Shown piece after piece: positions 1 to 64,000 of a stretch of DNA of 64,000 nt. The stretch spans positions 889,001 through 953,000 of the forward strand of contig WPIO01000016.1 in the NCBI GenBank assembly GCA_009760855.2, given 5' to 3'. The stretch is from Cristatella mucedo (Eukaryota; Bryozoa; Phylactolaemata; Cristatellidae). Within the stretch, counting starts at the first letter, position 1, and the number at the start of each line of letters is the position of its first letter. Position numbers and translations under genes: made by a program. The notes under the pieces are model-generated. The model was not told the origin of the DNA. It saw only the letters and a program-made list of their open reading frames with translations, and did no database searches.

Positions 1-885
1 TCACTAGATGAAAAGCTGCAACTAATCAAGTTATGAATTCTGCATGGTTTTGATGTGAAGTGGAGGTCACTACTGAGGCGAGCTATTGCTGCTACGTTTA
101 TTTATCCGTAGCCGCATAGTGGGGCGGCACAGCGTTGACTCAATCGGTCAAAGCGTTCCATCGGTAAGGCAGAGGCTTCCGGCTCGCTCCCTGCTTGAGG
201 CGAGAGTTTGTCGGCACTCAGTCGCATCGCAGATAACCTTATTTTAGATATGCATATATTCACCCATTTAAGGTTTGCTAAGGATGTAGCACTGGTTGGT
301 TCGTGGGAGTTACCTTTACTTACGTAGGCCGCATAAGTCACCCAGCAGCAGATGCCCTGTGTGCTCATTGACTGCAGCAGGCGTAATAGTTGCAGCTTGC
401 CACCCTTTGAAATAAAGCATATATACATTCGTTCACAAAGCACACCTAGAACTAGGAACAAGTGCATGGACATTCAAACCCGGGGCTCCACAGCTATGAG
501 TTTGGGGCCGAAATAATTACTGTAGTCTTAATAGCTTACTCGATCGAATCCAACCTGACGGCTGACCATGAGGTCATGGGGTCGCTCTCTTCTCGTGACG
601 AACTTTTTTGAACCCAATACCACCGCAAATTGTCTTTATTTGTGTATATGCGAAATATTTCCAGTACTAGCTGCCTAGATTAAATTGAAAGTCTTTGGCA
701 AAGGGTACTCCTAGATTATTTTAAGGATAGCATACGATCTCGGTATTTCAGTACACGTGAGGGATTTCTGGGAAAACCAGTGCGAAGCATGACCTACATA
801 TCAACACAAATTCAGTTTGCCGTCGCCGAACTTCAAGATATTTCATAAACTCCAGAAATGAATCTTAAATGACAGCTAATTAGGT
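1..885. other. Upstream sequence without a supported feature
   Basis: I see no domain, splice-flanked exon or recognisable repeat here. The 123-codon minus-strand open frame at 102-473 has no motif and no coding-like composition. Confidence 0.5.
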
Positions 886-970
886 AATAATAATAATGAA
901 TTTGCTAATAGCATCCTCAGATAACTCAATCTCTTTCTAGGCACTTTACATTTGCTACAAAGGAAGCTCG
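886..970 (-). mobile_element. LINE-A 3' tail fragment
   Basis: A TAATAATAAT run is followed by the complement of the LINE-A 3' end: a CTCAGAtAACTcAATCTCTTTCTAGG-like stretch, then CACTTTACATTTGCT. The same terminal sequence recurs in many copies in this window. Only the last ~80 bp are present, as expected from severe 5' truncation. Confidence 0.7.
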
Positions 971-1404
971 ATTTAATGATTAGTGGTAGATCTGAGGTAG
1001 GATTAGGGATGCATCTTAGCTTTCTAATATGAAAGTGAATAAATTAGAGACTGTTGCGAGGGTGAATGTAAAACAAACGCCGTTCTCTGGGCACAGCACA
1101 GAGCCCAGAGTGATCCTTCATCTCGCCGGACATACTCGAGACATGCCCAGACATGCCCGAGTGATCCTTCATCTCGCCGGACATACCTTTGTGTCTGCAT
1201 AGTGTTTAGTGCTTCCACACTTTCACAGCCACTTCCCTGCCCCAGAGTCCTCGCACAGTGCTACGATCAGAGCCAGTTTAGGGCACGGCAACGGATTTCT
1301 ACAACGGAAGCCAGCCTTCGTATAGTTGTTTTTTATGTCAGCAGAGTAGAAAGCCGAGAGATCTAGAAGCACAAGTGCATGACCTGAAAAGCCCAGTGGC
1401 CAAG
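971..1404. other. Unclassified sequence with a 28-bp direct repeat
   Basis: A 28-bp sequence at 1108-1135 is repeated at 1159-1186, offset by 51 bp (it contains ATCCTTCATCTCGCCGGACA). Nothing else was recognised. Confidence 0.4.
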
Positions 1405-2562
1405 GATGATAATGATAACAAAATACACTTGATAAAGCACCCTCAGAGAACTCAATCTCTTTCTAAGCACTTGGCATTTACTGCAAAGAGAAATGCAATT
1501 GAGTGGTGAGTGATATCATGCTTGATAAACAACATAAATAACGTGGTTAGGGGTGACATGCACAGGGTAAACATGCAGGTGTGGTTAGTAGCAGCATTCA
1601 CAGTGTCAGCATGCATAAGCACATGAAGGACGAATCACAGGGACCCATTAAATGCTGTCCTAAATAGGTGTGTTTTAACTTCTTTTTAAATGCGGTCAAG
1701 TCAGGGGATGTTGTGACGCAAGTCGGGAGTCAGTTCTAGACTTTGGGAGCATACCAACTAAATGAACGGTCTCCAAAGGATTTGAGGTTGGTACGAGGTA
1801 GTGGTAAACTGTTGGATTCCGAAAAGCGGGTGGTACGATGCTTGGCCTGATGGGGGAGAATATCTGAGAGATAGGCTGGAGCCAAAGAATGAAGTGACCT
1901 AAAAGTGAGCGACTCAACCTTGAAGCCAATCCGTTGCTTGAATGGAACCTAGTGCAGGTCGGCGAGAAGTGGTGTAATGTGGCAACTGCGACGCTCACGA
2001 CAGACAAGCCCAGCTACAGAGTTTTGCACCAGCTGTAAGCACCTGATTGCACATGCCGGTAGGCCAGCAAGCAGTGAGTTACATAAGACAAGGCGGGATG
2101 TCACAAATGCAAGGATCAAATTAGATGTGCTCAATTTAAACGTGGTATCCGCATTTAACAAGTCTGACTTTTAGCAGTTTTATTTAGATGAAAGTAGGCA
2201 TATTTGACTGTGGAGCTGATGCGGTGGTATAACGAAAGGTCACTTTGGAACATGACACCTAGATTTCGTGCAGATTTAACAAGAGATATGCTGGCAGAGC
2301 CAATTAAGAGCCTAAGCCTTTCCAATTTCGGAATCGCACTTGATTTGCCCATAACTTGTAAGTTAGTTTTATAATCATTTAATTTAGGAAATTTCGCTGC
2401 CATCCATGTGTGGATGTCATCCATGCATGCAGCAAGGGAGTTGAGAGAATTCGGGTGCTCGAAAGCAGGGAGAAATCAAAGCAAAGGTCAAAAGTGAGTG
2501 TCATTCCCAAAGAAGTGAAAGCCTAGATTGCGCTTGGCACTCGCATCGGCAACAGGGAGAGT
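1405..2562 (-). mobile_element. LINE-A retrotransposon, 3' part (broken)
   Basis: Non-LTR retrotransposon of the CR1/L2 general type, antisense to the host gene. Frames decode the C-terminal part of a reverse transcriptase ORF. Recognisable pieces are a KFPKLNDYKTNLQVMGK-like stretch, SARNLGVMFQSDLSL and HFSPTCTRF in the shifted C-terminal frame. Frameshifts and stops break it, so it is dead. The 3' end carries an AAT-rich tail followed by a GATAAAGC..CTCAGAGAACTCAATCTCT block. The upstream part of the same copy resumes at 3321, after an inserted element. Confidence 0.85.
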
Positions 2563-3312
2563 GGTACCGGACAATTCGGTGCCGGAAAATTCGGAGCGGG
2601 TAATTCGGCGAAAGACGATTCGGAGCGGACAGTTAGGGACCAAAAAACGGGTAATTTGGAGCGGACAATTTATAGCAAACAATTTGCAATATATTCATGT
2701 TTTATATTTTAAACGCAGTATAAACACGCTTTCAATTAGTGAGTCCATTGTTTTGAAACCTATACACTTTCAATTAACCAAGACATTTAATTACACAATA
2801 AGTGAGTACATAGCTTTGAAACTTAGACGCTTTCAATTAACCAAGACATTTAATTACACAATAAGTGAGTACATAGTAGCTGGGGGGGATCAGTGCATAT
2901 AAGCATGCCTGAAAAGGTGAGTGGACAGACACCTTTGGAACTTTAAACTTGCAACTCCATCATAGTCTGTGAGACATTATGGATTGTATTTAGTTATTTC
3001 GATAGTTTTAGTTTTTTTAAATTTGATTATTTTTTGCTAGAGTTACTGGTAGTTGCTATGACATTTTTATATTAAGCTCATTAAACTTTAAACATTCAAC
3101 ATTAAACTTTACTTTAAGCGGTATTATATTTCTATTAAACATGATTAAAAAAAATTTGCTTAACTTTCAAATATATATGTTTTAAATATCCTGCTCCGAA
3201 TTGTCCTCTCCGAATTGTCCGCTTCAAAATATCCGCTCCGAAATGTCCGCTTCGAATTATCCACGACGAATTTTCCGCTACGAAGTGTCCTGTGCCGAAT
3301 TTCCCTAGAACC
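2563..3312. mobile_element. Foldback-like element inserted in LINE-A
   Basis: A 750-bp insertion flanked by a perfect 8-bp direct repeat, GGGAGAGT, at 2555-2562 and 3313-3320. Its arms (about 2563-2690 and 3190-3312) are inverted repeats built from degenerate ~14-bp subunits of the form GGACAATTCGGAGC; the right arm is the reverse complement (GAATTGTCCGCT...). Both ends begin GGT when read inward. The centre has AT-rich direct repeats and no transposase frame. It looks like a non-autonomous DNA transposon. An 8-bp target duplication is known for hAT and some other superfamilies; the superfamily is not resolved here. Confidence 0.75.
2720..2877. repeat. 63-bp direct repeat inside the foldback element
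   Basis: TTTCAATTAACCAAGACATT begins at 2768 and again at 2831, followed each time by the same AATTACACAATAAGTGAG run. A more diverged unit precedes it near 2724. This is the internal spacer between the element's arms. Confidence 0.8.
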
Positions 3313-3320
3313 GGGAGAGT

Positions 3321-3407
3321 ATAAACCGTAAAATGAACCGGACCTAGCACGGAGCCCTGAAGTACCCCATATTTCAGAGGTACTTCGGATGATCTTTGTA
3401 ACGTAAT
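3321..3407 (-). mobile_element. LINE-A reverse transcriptase, continuation
   Basis: On the minus strand this decodes SSEVPLKYGVLQGSVLGPV then HFTVYTLP. That is the reverse transcriptase block preceding the YADD box, with the canonical G-V-P-Q-G-S as GVLQGS. It joins in sense to the piece ending at 2562 once the foldback insertion is removed. The 5' end is lost at ~3407, where LINE-B sequence begins. Confidence 0.8.
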
Positions 3408-3770
3408 ATATTTCCGTTCGTAACTCCAAAAAGTCATAAAGACCATGTGGATGTTACGCGGGAGAGTTTTGTATAGCTCACTCACAGCCTAAGCGGCTTT
3501 CGGTACGCATTCGGTAGCCAACAGACTTCGTCTCACGCAACAAAGAGAAATTGGGAAGCATAGCAGCGTCAGGAGCGCAGTTGAGGTAGTGAGAACAGCA
3601 TGGAAGTAGCAGCTCAGGACGGCTGGAAAGGATGAGTCATAGTCTACAGCAGGAGATTAGTTGTCGTTGCTTAAGAATTGCGGAAGCGATTTCCACAGTC
3701 TAGGACCTGCCGAAAAAAAGCTTCAGTCGCCAACGGTCTTTAAGCGGAGGAATGAAACAGCTAGCCTGAA
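3408..3770 (-). mobile_element. LINE-B 3' fragment
   Basis: Matches the 3' part of the longer LINE-B copy at 5655-6890 (shared TAACTCCA..., GCTTTCGGTA, CAACAAAGAGAAA and CTAGGACCTGC stretches). Only the C-terminal coding end and 3' UTR remain. Confidence 0.75.
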
Positions 3771-3804
3771 ACGAAAGCCCGAAACGCCGGTTTGCCAACG
3801 TTTG

Positions 3805-4015
3805 CGTAATTTTAATAATGATAGTAATAATGATAATAATGCACTTGATAAAGCGCCCTCAGAGAACTTAATCTCTTTCTCGGCGCTTTACATTTGCTGC
3901 AAAGGGACATGCAATTGAATGGTAAGTAAAATCATGCTTGGAAAGCAAACAAACTGAATAATATGGTTAAGGGTGACATGCACAGGGTCAGCAAGCAAAT
4001 GTGGTTAGTGGGTAA
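3805..4015 (-). mobile_element. LINE-A 3' fragment
   Basis: Begins with an imperfect TAATAATGATAATAAT tail. It continues through the GCACTTGATAAAGCGCCCTC block and the 3' UTR with GACATGCACAGGGTCAGCA. Truncated at ~4015. Confidence 0.8.
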
Positions 4016-5338
4016 TTTCATGCTACGAGGCTGGCTATTTTTAATCGCACTTCAACGTTTCAGCGAAAGAAGTGAGCTAAGACTTAGGCAGCCAGACAGT
4101 GGTGACATGCTTTTACGTAGCGTCCCGGCTGCACTCCTGCATACTTTTCTAGGGGAGCGGGTCCGTCTAACCTGTTGCAGCGTAACTTTGGTGTGCTCTA
4201 ACGTGCTTCTCTGAGCATGCTAACGCCATCCATTGGCGTGACCCGAAAAATGCATCAAAGACAAATGCGTGCCGTCAAAATCTCGCCGATCAACTCGCGA
4301 CGTTGTAATAGCGCCGCCGAAATAATCGTGCCCATAAGTTCACGGTTGAGAAAGATGCGACGACGAGCGCAATTTAATAGTATCATTTAGATTAAGTAGC
4401 CCGCAACGCTGTGCATCGAAATGTTATATCAAGCCTCTTTAAAATCGTGTTCAATTTAGACTCCGATAAATACGCGATTATAAAAACAGGAAGAAAAGCG
4501 AAACGTGACAATATCCTAATAAACTAAAGTAGCACATAACTCTGCGCATTGAAATGTCACATCAAATCTCAATTAAATCATATTCAATTTAAATATCAAT
4601 GGACACTGCAGTTCCTAATATCTCGCGCATTATACGTAGGAAAAATCGCAGCACAAAGCATAGGGTAGTTGAACGTATTTAGGCTTGCTGGCTGTCTGAA
4701 TGCACATTCCGCCATGCATAAAACTTATGGCTTGTTCTGGAAAGTCTCGTTTCCGACGGAAACGGTCGACCGCTGTGTAAACGTTAGGATGGTGACACGC
4801 GACGGAAGATTGAAACGCATTTTGTCAATCTTCGATCGAGGTGGTCCATCAGCGAGACGCGTCCTCGCAAGTTTCACATAGATTTTATGCGAAAAAGACA
4901 GTAAGAGAATTACGGATTTTTGCATAGTTACTGTTATTTACGTAAAAGTTAGAATCTATATACATTATAACTGAATTTAATATAACAGAAGTTAGTTTTT
5001 ATTTTAGCGATTCTATTGGCGCGCATTTGTCGACGTGAACTTATTGATGATCAGTTCGCGATTCTCTGGGCTCGCAGTTCAGTTATCCGTCCCGAATTTC
5101 ATCGGCGCGCATCTGCCATTCGAGACTTTCGCGCGAGAAATTATTATTAATATTTATAATAATAATATTATAAATAATTGTTAATAGGCGTAGGGCGCTC
5201 GCACTTCTGCACGACGCTGCGAGTTTTATTCCTGAAGCACAGACTTTTCATAGCACACTGCACTGTTTAGAAGAAAACCTGCGTAGTAACATGCACTGAG
5301 TCATGTGAACGTCGTAAGCGCAAGAAACACGCGCCGGA
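4016..5338. other. Unclassified intergenic or intronic sequence
   Basis: No recognisable exon or element. It contains an AT-rich near-palindrome at about 5140-5185. Short open frames (for example 4669-4881 +) show no domain. Confidence 0.4.
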
Positions 5339-5560
5339 TCAAAAACAAAAAGTTCCCAGCGGGCGTAGGGATCTCTGGCTGACACTTAAATCGTGCAAGG
5401 TAAATGCAATTAGCAACCGTAGCAGGAAGTGAGCTCCACGCTTCTGGTGGGCAGGAGCTGGAGGCTTGACCGCCGAGAGACGACCATTTAGTGGCAGGAA
5501 AAGCAAGTCAAGCAAACCTCTTGGCAGGGGTGACGACATACTGTAAGAGTAAGGAGGTCA
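5339..5560 (-). mobile_element. Possible LINE C-terminal remnant
   Basis: Minus-strand frames give AWSSLPATVANCIYLARFK, resembling the AWNSLP...FK motif near the C-terminus of CR1-type reverse transcriptase ORFs, preceded by LAFPATKWSSLGGQASSS-like text. Too short and degraded to assign to LINE-A or LINE-B. Confidence 0.4.
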
Positions 5561-5654
5561 AATAGAGGATGATGGTACAAGCAGGTTGAACTTGATTAAA
5601 ATTGCCCAGCTCGTCTGCTACTATTGACATGAGGCTATTGGATCATCGTTCACA

Positions 5655-6890
5655 GCCTTTACTGTGATGTATCTCCGTCTGTAACTCCACAAAGCTAAGA
5701 CTAAGACTGTGTGGGTGTTACGCAGGAGGGTTTATATTGCCCACTCAAAGCCTAAGCTGCTTTCGGTAGCCAACAGACTGCATCTCACGCAACAAAGAGA
5801 AAGTGGGAAGTATAGCAGAGTCAGGTGAGCAGCTGAGGTAGTGAGTAGCATGGACGTAGCAGCTCAGGACGGCTGAAAAGGATGAGCCATAGCCGGCAGC
5901 AGGAGAGTAGTTGTCGTTGCTTAAGAATCGTGGATGCGAGTTCCACAGTCTAGGACCTGCAGAGCTAAAGCTTCTGTCGCCAACGGTCTTTAAGCGGAGG
6001 AATGGAACAGCTAATCCATTGTCTATGCAGGACCTGAGGGTACGAAGAGGCTGAAACTTGTGCAGCAGTTCAGCTAGGTATGGAGGAGCCAAGCCGTGGC
6101 GGGCCTTGTGGGTCAGCGTATGAACTTTATTCTGTATCTGTTGATCAACCGGCATCCATCCTAGGTCTTTTAGCAAAAGGGACACGTAGTCAAACCTCTG
6201 GGACTTGAACTAGCCTTGCAGCCATATTCACAGCCATTTTTAGTCGCCTAGTTGCTTGTTTTAGTAGCCCAGCCAAAAGAGAATTCCAATAATCAAGTCG
6301 AGACAGAACTAAGGAGCTAGTCAAATCTTTTTGCAAGCCATCGCGGAAGATAGCTTCTTATCTTAGATAGAGATCGGACGTGATGGCTAGTTGTAGAAGC
6401 CGTCTTTAGAAGGAAGCTTTTAAAATTGATGGAGCTGTCGAAAACCACACCTAAATTTCGAGCACGTGGTGATGGTCGCACAACAGCCTCACCTATTTGA
6501 AGAGCAGAGCCTTCTAATCTAGCCACACGCTTAGGGTGTCCTATGAGAAACAGTTCGGTTGTATTGTTATTTAGTTTCAAGAATTTTTCCGACATCCAGG
6601 ATCGACTGTCGGCAAGGCAAGAGCTGAGTATCGCCAGCATCAAAGTGATGTCCTATTCGACGGGCCTTAATCACTTTTCCCAGAGGTTGAGTGTAAATGG
6701 AAATCAGCAAGGGACCGAGCCGGGACCCTTGAGGGACTCCTCAGTTGACCCGTCTCATGTGTGAGACCTAACCCCTACATGACACGGATTGGACGATAAG
6801 ACGAGTACGATTTAAACAATGCCAGTGCCACGTCTTTCAGACTGATCGTTGCTCTCAGTCGGTCAGGTAGGATATCAATGATGGATAATG
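5655..6890 (-). mobile_element. LINE-B retrotransposon, longest copy (broken)
   Basis: From the 5' side (high coordinate), the minus strand decodes LALFKSYSSYRPIRV, then [12 protein letters not shown], a decayed YADDTQ box (DAGDTQL), [31 protein letters not shown], and the C-terminal ARHGLAPPYLAELLHKF and LWNSHPRFL. These are successive reverse transcriptase blocks of a CR1/L2-type LINE. Stops and frameshifts interrupt it and the endonuclease half is missing. It ends only ~70 bp before the first confident host exon, so the ATG-initiated frame that appears to precede that exon is LINE sequence. Confidence 0.8.
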
Positions 6891-6959
6891 AACCGAGCGA
6901 TTCGTCTTCCATGAAGCTACTACGGAGCGAGCCGATGCCAGCTTGTATCTGCGTTGCAG

Positions 6960-62181
<55,222 letters not shown>

Positions 62182-62719
62182 GTAGGTCCTCCCAGAAATT
62201 GTACAGTAAGTGCACAGTTTCTTGAGAGAGGAGTGAGAGGTGAGAGATTCATTTGAATTAGTAATGGCGCTTCAAGCCGAGCTATCTGGAAATAATCTGG
62301 TATCAATGACCGCCTATCTGATAATGGGCTGTGCCCGGTGTCCATTGGGATCCACCTGACTTCAATTGCTGTAGCACTATCAATCCAGGCCATCTACAGA
62401 ACTGAATGGAATGATTGCTATTAATAAGCAATCATAACTCCTCTAGCGAAACAAATAATCTAAAAGCCACACACTTTTAGTGCTCAAGTTGGCGGCCTGG
62501 AGCAAACATGTGAACCTCATAGAATTGTGAAAATCCATCCAATCTTACAGAGATTTGTGATCTTTAGGATAACTTACTTTTTCATTCATTTGATAATTAT
62601 TTGTGATTGAATATTTTTGTTGTATCCGGCTGCTCTAAAACATTCCAATATATTCAATAATTATATTATAAGCATTATATTAGTATTTGTTGTGCATTAT
62701 ATTATATTACAAAATTATA

Positions 62720-62723
62720 TCCA

Positions 62724-62768
<45 letters not shown>
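62720..62768. repeat. TA microsatellite
   Basis: About 50 bp of TATATA with one CA interruption. Confidence 0.95.
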
Positions 62769-62770
<2 letters not shown>

Positions 62771-62771
<1 letters not shown>

Positions 62772-62901
62772 CTTTGATAAACGTCCTAAGAGAACTTAAT
62801 CACTATTCACGCGCTTCACATATGCCTCGGGGCTTGAGCCCACGACCTCAGCCAGACCTTGGTCGGGGCGAGCACCTTAATCGCTGGACCAAAGTCACCT
62901 C
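62771..62901 (-). mobile_element. tRNA-derived SINE (family 1)
   Basis: On the minus strand: TTGGTCCAGCGATTAAGG (A box region), GTGGGCTCAAGCCCC (B box), then the LINE-A-like tail ending at the TA repeat. Confidence 0.8.
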
Positions 62902-63599
62902 GGCCAAAGTGTCTTGATGGCATTTAAATTAAGATATAAATAAACTTCTAACATAAAACTGTTACGTTATATTACGCATAAGAGATTCACTCCTGGAAAT
63001 AGGGTATAGTTTTTTAAACCCTAACCGTTGGATAGTATTATTTCAAGAAGCACGAAAACGTTTCAAGGCCCAAATGAATTTCTGAAAGCTTTGCCAACTC
63101 ATCTGGTGAAAGCATTCGCTTACTCTAGTGACACAGAAATTTTGAAATAATAATCAAAAGCAGAAGCAATTCACTGGTATCTGAAAAGCGATTGTATCTT
63201 TTTCTTAAATGAGCAGCACGTCTAATTTTTTTCAAGACATCCTGCTGAATGCAATTGAATCTTTACTGAAACTACTCCCTATTCGTGTTAAATGGTGTCT
63301 TGCAATGACCTTGCTTGCTACTGAAGCTAAGAGTTAGCGTGGCCCAAGCTGTTAGCTATGATAGAACTCTATGCCGTATTAGCTAGCGTTACCAAGTACT
63401 TTAAGTACTTTTTAAATCTTGGATTATTTGGAAAAATACACCATGTGTGTGCTTCATTTACATAGCTAAAGTTATTGTATACTTAGTTTAATATGTATAA
63501 GTCTCCATCTAATGAAAAATCGAACATATACTTACATTTCCTGTTCAAGTTTGGCGGGTTGCAATTGTTGTTCACGAATCGTTTGGCTAAAAGATAATC

Positions 63600-64000
63600 A
63601 GTTTTTCGCATGGGCCATCATTTGAATCAGTTGCAATCAAGTCTTCTTCAAAGACAATTCCGCTCACTGTTGTCACATACCGACCTCCTGGCTTTCCAAA
63701 CTTGTTTACAGAGATGTTTTCAGAGTTCCTCACTAAAATAATTGTAAGTGACAGGCCGTTACTGATTGCTGGACACTTTAACATTCATGTTGACAACCTT
63801 ACCAACAGCCAGGTCTGCTCATTTCGGGACTGTGTGGAGAATTTTGGTTTGGTCCAACACGTTGATCATACCCCCCACGTTGGTGGCCATATTCTAGATC
63901 TCACGATCACCAATAATTTCTTCCCCACTGACCTTGTGGTGTGCCCGCTGACCCTCTGAGAGCATTGTTCGGTCTCGTTTACTGTTCCTGCTCCCTTGTA
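63600..64000 (+). mobile_element. LINE endonuclease fragment, runs off the window
   Basis: A sense frame decodes PSFESVAIKSSSKTIPLTVV, TYRPPGFPNLFTEMFSEFL, DRPLLIAGHFNIHVDN and GHILDLTITNNFFPTDLVV. These are blocks of the apurinic-like endonuclease domain of a non-LTR retrotransposon: YRPP, a GDFN-type motif as GHFN, and LDLT. A stop at 63957 precedes EHCSVSFTVPAPL (normally SDHCSV), so it is inactive. This is the only endonuclease region in the window. Confidence 0.88.

Larger units (their letters stand above)
62182..63599. other. Intron after F7
   Basis: AT-rich. Apart from the TA repeat and SINE listed separately I see no further exon; the next FN3 half was not located before 64000. Confidence 0.4.

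Overview
The window is nuclear DNA from an invertebrate or early-branching animal; the phylum cannot be told from the sequence. It has long GT-AG introns, EGF-like and fibronectin type III (FN3) extracellular modules, at least two non-LTR retrotransposon (LINE) families decayed to many fragments, tRNA-derived SINEs and abundant micro- and minisatellites. There are no bacterial-style operons, RNA genes or CRISPR arrays.

Almost everything belongs to one large plus-strand gene covering at least 6960-62181 and open at both ends. Its core is seven tandem copies of a five-exon cassette. Exon A (138 nt) encodes an eight-cysteine EGF-like module. Exons B (121 nt), C (153 nt) and D (normally 92 nt) together encode one FN3-like domain. 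Exon E (108 nt) encodes a six-cysteine EGF-like module. Intron phases are the same in every copy (A 1-1, B 1-2, C 2-2, D 2-1, E 1-1). The 34 cassette exons can therefore be joined into one open frame of 4167 nt (1389 residues): (EGF-FN3-EGF) x6, then EGF-FN3. The seventh cassette has no exon E and splices in frame into a downstream series of ordinary FN3 exons (55368-62181). The product reads as a heavily N-glycosylated secreted or cell-surface ectodomain, perhaps of a receptor or adhesion protein. Its signal peptide, any membrane segment and any cytoplasmic domain lie outside the window or were not found.

Layout: 1-6890 is retroelement debris (LINE-A, LINE-B, and a 750-bp foldback-like element that split a LINE-A copy with an 8-bp target duplication). 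Cassettes 1-7 have their A exons at 6960, 12858, 20843, 27109, 35585, 42511 and 50143. The FN3 exon series follows from 55368. The window ends in a LINE endonuclease fragment (63600-64000).

Introns of cassettes 3-6 are recognisably homologous to each other, including the same old LINE fragments, a GC-rich block and a ~90-bp intronic tandem repeat. The whole ~6-8.5 kb genomic unit was therefore duplicated, not just the exons. Later LINE insertions, unit loss and apparent exon-level gene conversion have since individualised the copies. All coordinates and translations were read by eye; family names are by motif only, with no database search.
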